DNA of 9,843 nucleotides, taken from Deltaproteobacteria bacterium RIFCSPLOWO2_12_FULL_60_16. GTDB lineage: Bacteria > Desulfobacterota > Binatia > UBA9968. This document shows, one piece after another, positions 5,471 to 9,843 of the stretch; position 1 is the first letter of the stretch; each line of letters opens with the position of its first letter. The position numbers were made by a program, and so were the translations under genes. The stretch is from assembly GCA_001798565.1 (NCBI GenBank), contig MGSR01000003.1:1-9843 (forward strand). Direction: 5' to 3'. A model generated the notes under the pieces. It was not told where the DNA came from. It ran no database searches and saw nothing but the letters and a program-made list of their open reading frames with translations.

Positions 5471-7759
5471 ATGTCTGACTATTACGCTGTGGGAAAATCC
5501 GTCTCCCGCGTGGATGCCGTAACCAAGGTGACTGGCGCGGCCGGCTACACCGCGGATGTCATGCTCCCTGGAATGCTCTACGGCAAGGCCAAGCGCTCCC
5601 CGCATTCCCACGCCCGGATCGCGCGCATTGATACCCGGCGGGCGGAGGCTTTCCCCGGAGTCAGAGCCGTGATCACGGCCGAGGATGTCCCGGGGATCCT
5701 GATCGGTTTGCGGGTGCGGGACGTGCCGCTCCTGGCCAGGCGGGAGGTGCGTTTTGCCGGAGAGAAGGTCGCGGCCGTGGCCGCGGTGGATGAAGAGACG
5801 GCGCTCGAGGCGCTCGATCTCATCGAGATGGAATACGAAGAGCGCCCGGCGCTGATCGATGTCACAGAGGCGATGAAAGATGGCGCGCTCCTCGTCCATG
5901 AAGCATTGCATACCTATTCGGGCCTGCCCAAGCCGGTCAAGGAGACCAACGTCTTTTTTCACGAGACATTTTCCAAAGGGGATATCGCTCTCGGCTTTGC
6001 CCAGGCCGACCTGGTTCTCGAGCATGCCTTTACAACGCAAATCGTGCACCAGGGCTATCTCGAGCCGCACGCGGCGGTCGTTGATATCGGCCCGGACGGA
6101 AACGTGACCGTCTGGAGCTCGGACAAGGTCCCGTTCCGGGTGCGGAGCCTGATGGCGGAGATTATCGGCATACCGATTACCAGGGTCAGGGTGATCCCGA
6201 GCTTCGTAGGAGGCGATTTCGGCGGCAAGGGAATGATCTTTGATGAGCCGCTCTGCTACTACCTGGCGCGCAAGGCCGGACGCCCCGTCAAGATGGTGAT
6301 GTCCCGGCAGGAGGAGTTTCTGGCTGCCAGCCCGCGCCACCCGAGCATTATCCGGCTTAAGGCCGGCGTCACCAAAGCAGGAGCAATTACCGCGTGGGAG
6401 GCGAGCGCCCTGTTTGACTCGGGCGCGTATGCCGCCTACAAGCCGCAGGTCGGCCTGGGAGGCACAAAAAAACTCGCCGGGACCTACCGCATCCCGCACG
6501 TCCATATCGAAGGGCGCTACGTCTACACGCATACGGCGCCGTGCGGCCACTGCCGCGCCCCCGGCGACCCGCAGGCCTCATTCGCGGTCGAGTCCTTCAT
6601 GGACATGATCGCCGCCAATCTCAAGCTCGATCCTTTCCGCTTTCGCTGGATGAACGCGCTCGAAGAGGGCGACCTCTCGCCCACAGGCGAGCCCTGGAAG
6701 GGGATCAACATCAAAGAGACCATGAGCGCCGCAGTCGAGAAAAGCGGCTGGGGCAAGGCGAAACCGAACAAACACTACGGCATCGGCATCGCCTGCGCCG
6801 AGCGGCCGACCGGGACCGGGGAATCGAGCGCCGTGGTCATCGTGAATGGAGACGGGAGCGTAAACATCATCTCCGGCGCGTCGGACCCGGGGACAGGCGC
6901 GCGCACCGTCCTCTGTCAGATCGTCTCCGAGGCGCTCAGAGTTCCCATGGAGCGGATTACGATCAATCTGGTGGATACGGATTCAGCTCCCTACGACCAG
7001 GGGGCCGGCGGAGGGAGAACGACTTTTGTCGCAGGACAGTCGGCCTACCGGGCCGCCATGGAAGTGAGAAAGGAGCTGGTTGCGAGCGCCGCGAAGCTAT
7101 TGAAGTGCGCGCCCGAGCAGGCCCAGGAGCTTATCGATGTCAGAGACGGCTTTTTATTCCTCAAGTCGGAGCCGGCGAAAAGGGTTTCTTATGCTCAAGC
7201 GGTGAAGGGCGCCGGGAAGTCTCAGATCATGGCGGAGGAGACTTTTTCCTGCAACCAGATGGAGGACACCTGCTTTGCCACGCATATCGCCGAAGTCCAG
7301 GTAGACCCGGAAAGGGGATACGTGGAGGTCAAGCGGATAACAGCCGCTCACGACATCGGCTTCGCCATCAACCCGGCCGCGGCCGAGGGGCAGATCGAAG
7401 GGGGAATCGTCCAGGGGATCGGCTTCGGTCTGCTGGAGGAAATCCAGCGTGTCGACGGCAAGGTGACCAACCCGACTCTCACCGATTACAAGCTCTGCAC
7501 GCCGCGGGAGGCGCCCGAGATTATCACCTTGCTGATCGAAGGTGCGCCCGGGGCCGGTCCCTTTCAAGCGAAGTCGATCGGCGAGCTCCCGACCTGCCCG
7601 ATCGCGCCGGCGGTGGCCAATGCGATCTTCGATGCGGTGGGTGTGCGCATTACCGATCTCCCGATCAGCGGGGAAAAGATCGTCAACGCGCTGAAGGAGT
7701 CGGGCCCGTCCGGAGGGAAGGCGGTCGCCGCTGGAAAGGAGCGCGCAGATGCGGTTTGA
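5471..7759 (+). CDS. Xanthine dehydrogenase/oxidase-family hydroxylase, molybdopterin-binding large subunit
   Basis: This 762-residue protein is the catalytic subunit of a three-subunit molybdenum hydroxylase, which inserts water-derived oxygen into a C-H bond. Some family members, such as 4-hydroxybenzoyl-CoA reductase, instead remove a hydroxyl group. The N-terminal a/b hammerhead domain (about 17-130) precedes the cofactor-binding domains. Visible motifs are GGDFGGKG (247-254), CRAPGDPQ (361-368), GASDPGTGART (469-479) and GAGGGRTTFVAG (511-522), with the catalytic Glu705 in KSIGEL. There is no AYxCSFR loop, so it is not form I CO dehydrogenase. The glutamine usual in GQG near the cofactor is Thr here, a variant found in related aldehyde oxidases. 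No Tat signal is present, so it is probably cytoplasmic. GGGAGG five bases before the ATG fixes the start, and its end overlaps the FAD subunit gene by 11 bases. The substrate is not determinable. Confidence 0.93.
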   Translation: MSDYYAVGKSVSRVDAVTKVTGAAGYTADVMLPGMLYGKAKRSPHSHARIARIDTRRAEAFPGVRAVITAEDVPGILIGLRVRDVPLLARREVRFAGEKVAAVAAVDEETALEALDLIEMEYEERPALIDVTEAMKDGALLVHEALHTYSGLPKPVKETNVFFHETFSKGDIALGFAQADLVLEHAFTTQIVHQGYLEPHAAVVDIGPDGNVTVWSSDKVPFRVRSLMAEIIGIPITRVRVIPSFVGGDFGGKGMIFDEPLCYYLARKAGRPVKMVMSRQEEFLAASPRHPSIIRLKAGVTKAGAITAWEASALFDSGAYAAYKPQVGLGGTKKLAGTYRIPHVHIEGRYVYTHTAPCGHCRAPGDPQASFAVESFMDMIAANLKLDPFRFRWMNALEEGDLSPTGEPWKGINIKETMSAAVEKSGWGKAKPNKHYGIGIACAERPTGTGESSAVVIVNGDGSVNIISGASDPGTGARTVLCQIVSEALRVPMERITINLVDTDSAPYDQGAGGGRTTFVAGQSAYRAAMEVRKELVASAAKLLKCAPEQAQELIDVRDGFLFLKSEPAKRVSYAQAVKGAGKSQIMAEETFSCNQMEDTCFATHIAEVQVDPERGYVEVKRITAAHDIGFAINPAAAEGQIEGGIVQGIGFGLLEEIQRVDGKVTNPTLTDYKLCTPREAPEIITLLIEGAPGAGPFQAKSIGELPTCPIAPAVANAIFDAVGVRITDLPISGEKIVNALKESGPSGGKAVAAGKERADAV

Positions 7760-8639
7760 GCTCTTGCAGCCAAGAAGCCTGGCGGAAGCTTTGGAGATGA
7801 AGAAGGATTACCGGGAGAGGGCGAAGATCCTCGCCGGCGGGACCGATCTCTTGGTGCTTTTGAAAGACGGAAAGCTGAGAGCGCAAGCGGTTATGAGTTT
7901 AGGCAGACTGAGCGAATTGAATTTTATCCGAAGCGAGGGGGAAAGGGGAGTCGCCATCGGGGCTCTCGTGAGCCATAGCGATGTGGCAGCCTCTCGGATC
8001 ATACAGCAGCGATGTCCGGACCTGGCAGAGGCGTGCGCCCAGGTGGGAGCTGCGCAGATTCAAAACCTCGGCACCCTCGGGGGCAATCTGTGCAATGCCT
8101 CCCCGGCGGCTGACGCCGCTCCCCCTTTGCTTCTGATGGACGCGCTTCTCACCCTTGCGAGCGCGCGGGGCGAGAGGCGCGTCGCCATTCACGACTTTTT
8201 CCTCGGGCCGCGCCGGACGGTGCTGGAGCCGGACGAGATCCTGCAAGAGATTTTTGTGCCGCAGCCGGTGGGCCGGCGCGGCGCCACCTATCTCAAGCTG
8301 GGGCGGCGCAAGGCGATGGAGATCGCCATCGTCGGAGTCGGCGTCGCCATCCATCTTAACGGCTCGGATCGGATCGTCTCGGAGTGCCGGATCGCCATGA
8401 GCTCCGTGGCGCCGACTCCCCTGCGCGCCCGCCGGGGTGAGGCGATCTTCGCCAACCAGGAGATCAGGGACGAGCTCATCGAAGAGGCTGCCGAGGTGGC
8501 CGCCGAGGAGGCGAGCCCGATATCCGATGTCCGCGCCACGCGCGGCTACCGGCTCGATATGATCCGCGTCCTCTGCCGCAGGGCGGTCCGCGAGGCGCTC
8601 GCCAGGGCGCGAAACCACAAAGCGGAGGGTTGGAGATGA
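7749..8639 (+). CDS. Molybdenum hydroxylase FAD-binding subunit (CoxM/HcrB-type)
   Basis: The 296-residue middle subunit carries FAD, passing electrons from the Fe-S subunit to the final acceptor. The two FAD-binding motifs are AGGTDL (29-34) and TLGGNLCNASPAAD (109-122). The C-terminal third (about 178-285) matches the CO dehydrogenase flavoprotein C-terminal domain by layout, with YLKLGRRKAMEIAIVGV at 181-197. It lacks the extra 4Fe-4S insertion known from the Thauera 4-hydroxybenzoyl-CoA reductase beta subunit, which argues against that exact enzyme. AAGGAG seven bases upstream supports the ATG, which lies inside the end of the large-subunit gene. The stop overlaps the next start as ATGA. 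Gene order is large, medium, small, unlike the medium-small-large order of cox operons. Confidence 0.93.
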   Translation: MRFELLQPRSLAEALEMKKDYRERAKILAGGTDLLVLLKDGKLRAQAVMSLGRLSELNFIRSEGERGVAIGALVSHSDVAASRIIQQRCPDLAEACAQVGAAQIQNLGTLGGNLCNASPAADAAPPLLLMDALLTLASARGERRVAIHDFFLGPRRTVLEPDEILQEIFVPQPVGRRGATYLKLGRRKAMEIAIVGVGVAIHLNGSDRIVSECRIAMSSVAPTPLRARRGEAIFANQEIRDELIEEAAEVAAEEASPISDVRATRGYRLDMIRVLCRRAVREALARARNHKAEGWR

Positions 8640-9100
8640 AAATTCCCGTCACGCTCAAAGTCAACGGCGAGACTTACGACCTCATGATCGCTCCCTACCG
8701 CACGCTCCTCGATGTGTTGCGGGAGGAGATGCGCCTTACCGGGAGCAAAAAGGGATGCGACGCGGGAGACTGCGGCGCCTGCACGGTCCTGCTCGACGGC
8801 AAGCCGGTCAATGCCTGTTTGGTGCTCGCCGCCACGGCTCAAGACCGTGAGATTCTCACGATCGAAGGGTTGGCCCGAAACGGCAAGCTCCATCCGTTGC
8901 AAGAAGCATTCGTCAAAGAAGGGGCCGTCCAGTGCGGCTTCTGCACCCCCGGAATTCTCATGTCCCTCAAAGCCTTGCTCGACACGAACCCGGCCCCGAC
9001 GTTGGAGGAGATCAAGATCGCCATGGCCGGGAACCTCTGCCGGTGCACCGGCTATTCCAAGATGTTCAAGGCGGTTGAGTCTCTTGACCGTGGCATGTAA
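8636..9100 (+). CDS. Molybdenum hydroxylase 2Fe-2S subunit (CoxS-type)
   Basis: The 154-residue small subunit carries two [2Fe-2S] clusters that link the molybdenum site to FAD. All eight ligands are present. Cys41, Cys46, Cys49 and Cys61 form the plant-ferredoxin-type cluster (GCDAGDCGAC). Cys100, Cys103, Cys135 and Cys137 form the second (QCGFCTPG and NLCRCTGY). The ATG at 8636 was chosen over the in-frame TTG at 8630 because it overlaps the preceding stop as ATGA, is preceded by GGAGGG with six bases between, and gives a normal N-terminus (MKIPVTLKVNGE). No Tat signal is seen, so the complex is probably cytoplasmic. It is the last gene of the operon. The next bases hold no convincing terminator. 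Confidence 0.95.
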   Translation: MKIPVTLKVNGETYDLMIAPYRTLLDVLREEMRLTGSKKGCDAGDCGACTVLLDGKPVNACLVLAATAQDREILTIEGLARNGKLHPLQEAFVKEGAVQCGFCTPGILMSLKALLDTNPAPTLEEIKIAMAGNLCRCTGYSKMFKAVESLDRGM

Positions 9101-9185
9101 CTAGGCCAGTTCCATCACCAGACGTTTACCCTTCACGCGCGCTTTTATTCTCCGGCTCCTTCTTGTCCCTATGGATGCCCGCCAT
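9101..9185 (-). pseudogene. Small basic ORF (27 aa if repaired) interrupted by a +1 frameshift
   Basis: On the - strand an ATG at 9185 follows AAGGA by eight bases and encodes MAGIHRDKKEPENK. After an A4 run (9143-9146) the zero frame gives only SAREG and a stop. If one A is skipped, the frame continues as ARVKGKRLVMELA and stops at 9101-9103, directly against the end of the 2Fe-2S subunit gene. The two halves together give a plausible 27-residue lysine/arginine-rich peptide. It may be a decayed gene, a sequencing indel, a programmed shift, or a coincidence. I do not recognise the family. Confidence 0.3.
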
Positions 9186-9202
9186 GAAGTTTTTCCTTGT
9201 CA

Positions 9203-9230
9203 TTGACCTCTTTCCGTGCCAGAATTTAAT
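9203..9230 (+). promoter_or_regulatory. Sigma-70 type promoter for the small membrane protein pair
   Basis: TTGACC (9203-9208) and TTTAAT (9225-9230) each match their consensus at five of six bases, with a 16-base spacer. The expected transcript start is at or within a few bases of the ATG at 9240, so the message would be nearly leaderless. An overlapping alternative, TTGTCA (9197) plus CAGAAT (9220), would start slightly further upstream. Confidence 0.45.
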
Positions 9231-9239
9231 AGGTGCTGT

Positions 9240-9488
9240 ATGGCTAGGATTGATGAGATCAGGGAAAAGATAAAGCTCCGTACCGAGGCCTTTCGCTTGT
9301 TATGGGTAACGGTGCTCACAGTCGGAGGCGGAAGCATGGGGCTCCTTTTGGGGGAGATAACCCTGAGAAGGTGGCTTTTCGGCTTGGCAGGTGCTGGTCT
9401 AGCCGTAGCGTCTGCGGAGATGCTGCGCAGGGTATATCGATCTATTGAAAGGGAAATTCAAAACCTTAGGGAGGCTCAGAGTGAGTGA
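9240..9488 (+). CDS. Small two-helix membrane protein (82 aa), function unknown
   Basis: I do not recognise a named family. The product has a charged N-terminus (ARIDEIREKIK), two hydrophobic helices at about residues 18-37 and 43-60 joined by a short EITLRR turn, and a long charged C-terminal helix (MLRRVYRSIEREIQNLREA) with coiled-coil character. Both termini are expected on the cytoplasmic side. The ATG at 9240, with a modest AGGTG four bases upstream, is preferred over the in-frame GTG at 9216, which would add eight residues and lies within the likely promoter. The gene overlaps the following 29-residue membrane ORF by eight bases, so the two are probably translationally coupled and may act together. 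Confidence 0.7.
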   Translation: MARIDEIREKIKLRTEAFRLLWVTVLTVGGGSMGLLLGEITLRRWLFGLAGAGLAVASAEMLRRVYRSIEREIQNLREAQSE

Positions 9489-9570
9489 ATTCTTTGCCAT
9501 CATCCTCGGGCTTGCGCTTCTTGTGGCTGTGGGTTTTATTTTCTGGCAAATGCTCAAGGACGTCCGCTAA
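9481..9570 (+). CDS. Very small single-helix membrane protein (29 aa)
   Basis: A GTG start at 9481 lies six bases after a very good AGGGAGG (9468-9474) and inside the end of the 82-aa gene, whose stop is at 9486-9488. The 29-residue product begins MSEFFAIILG, continues as an unbroken hydrophobic helix (about residues 4-22), and ends in a short polar tail (QMLKDVR) before TAA. The ribosome binding site, the overlap and the clean helix followed by a charged end argue for a real gene that ordinary gene calling would miss. It may be a partner of the upstream two-helix protein. It could also act like a membrane-active peptide, but nothing in the sequence shows toxicity. Confidence 0.65.
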   Translation: MSEFFAIILGLALLVAVGFIFWQMLKDVR

Positions 9571-9585
9571 TAAGTTCCGCCGCGA

Positions 9586-9774
9586 TTAAAGCCCATCGTA
9601 GATTGCGTCCTCCGGATTATCCCAGAAGCTAAAGGCTGACTCGGCGAGCCGTGCCCACAGCAGGTCCTCGGGGCTTAGATTGAGAACCTTCGGCAAAAGA
9701 GCGAGGAACTCCTTCTGCTCCTTTTCAGAGAGGCTTTTGAGCTCCTCAAAAATCCTATCCATCTTTTTGGCCAT
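9586..9774 (-). CDS. Antitoxin-like small protein (62 aa)
   Basis: This small acidic protein has a helical N-terminal half (FEELKSLSEKEQKEFLALL) and ends in ESAFSFWDNPEDAIYDGL. C-terminal tails of the WDNPEDxxYDxL type are common in antitoxins of type II toxin-antitoxin systems, where they wrap around the toxin. No DNA-binding domain is obvious, and I cannot name the family with certainty. GGAG seven bases before the ATG and a good upstream promoter support expression. No toxin gene follows on the - strand, because the next bases run into the convergent 29-aa gene 15 bases away. The toxin is therefore upstream beyond the window edge, elsewhere, or lost. Confidence 0.65.
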   Translation of the reverse strand: MAKKMDRIFEELKSLSEKEQKEFLALLPKVLNLSPEDLLWARLAESAFSFWDNPEDAIYDGL

Positions 9775-9795
9775 AACATCTCCTAGCTATCAGAT

Positions 9796-9824
9796 ATTCT
9801 ATTGGCCATTCCCCAAAGAGGCAA
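9796..9824 (-). promoter_or_regulatory. Sigma-70 type promoter for the antitoxin-like gene
   Basis: On the - strand TTGCCT (-35, four of six) and TAGAAT (-10, five of six) are separated by 17 bases. The predicted start lies about 15 bases before the ATG and leaves room for the GGAG ribosome binding site. A TGGCCA palindrome sits between the two boxes and could be part of an operator. The presence of a promoter here suggests the gene is the first of its transcript, not downstream of a toxin. Confidence 0.5.
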
Positions 9825-9843
9825 GGCCTTTCTAGTCCGTGGA

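Noticed and set aside
5185..5478. 97-codon + strand frame filling the divergent spacer
   Set aside because: It runs through both promoter candidates and inverted repeats and into the start of the large subunit. No ribosome binding site or protein-like pattern was seen.
5408..6550. 380-codon open frame on the - strand antisense to the hydroxylase large subunit
   Set aside because: It overlaps a strongly supported coding region and has the Arg/His/Gly-rich composition of a shadow frame.
6541..7800. 419-codon open frame on the + strand, shifted relative to the large subunit
   Set aside because: It is an out-of-frame reading of conserved catalytic sequence, very rich in Arg and Gly, with no domain.
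7749..8639. Assignment as 4-hydroxybenzoyl-CoA reductase (hcrABC)
   Set aside because: The FAD subunit has no insertion with extra cysteines for a 4Fe-4S cluster, so this specific function is not supported.
5471..9100. Assignment of the operon as aerobic CO dehydrogenase (coxMSL)
   Set aside because: The large subunit lacks the AYxCSFR loop and the gene order is large-medium-small.
9216..9239. In-frame GTG start extending the 82-aa membrane protein by eight residues
   Set aside because: It falls within the predicted promoter and has no ribosome binding site.

Overview
The window looks like chromosomal DNA from a GC-rich, uncultivated bacterium with a Gram-negative type of gene content. Strong purine-rich ribosome binding sites, a sigma-54 type promoter, a molybdenum hydroxylase operon and heptamer spacer repeats would fit a deltaproteobacterium in the broad sense or a relative such as NC10. 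This placement is a low-confidence inference, because no rRNA or other phylogenetic marker was compared. No tRNA, rRNA, CRISPR array, insertion sequence or phage gene is visible.

Left part (33-2812, + strand): three housekeeping genes in a row. tsaD makes the t6A tRNA modification, rsmA dimethylates 16S rRNA, and mutM (Fpg) is an 8-oxoguanine glycosylase. All three look intact. The two spacers between them carry short degenerate 7-base tandem repeats, and the second of these supplies the rsmA stop codon.

Middle (2858-5146, - strand): reading right to left, a stand-alone old-yellow-enzyme-type flavin reductase with a four-cysteine Fe-S motif, then a DUF1232 membrane protein 14 bases later, then an unrecognised multi-pass membrane protein. 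They may form one transcription unit.

The 324-base divergent gap at 5147-5470 holds the regulatory signals. There is a good -24/-12 (sigma-54) match pointing right, a weaker one pointing left, and two inverted repeats. Right of it, 5471-9100 (+ strand) is a tightly overlapping three-gene operon for a xanthine dehydrogenase/oxidase-family hydroxylase: molybdopterin subunit, FAD subunit and 2Fe-2S subunit. The natural reading is an inducible catabolic divergon in which a hydroxylase and an ene-reductase type flavoenzyme act on the same (hetero)aromatic or CoA-linked substrate. The substrate cannot be read from the sequence, and no activator or cofactor-insertion gene is present in the window.

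Right end (9101-9843): a cluster of very small genes. These are a frameshifted 27-residue basic ORF (-), an 82-residue two-helix membrane protein overlapping a 29-residue single-helix membrane protein (+), and a 62-residue antitoxin-like protein (-) with its own sigma-70 type promoter but no toxin visible in the window. This is the least explained part of the window.
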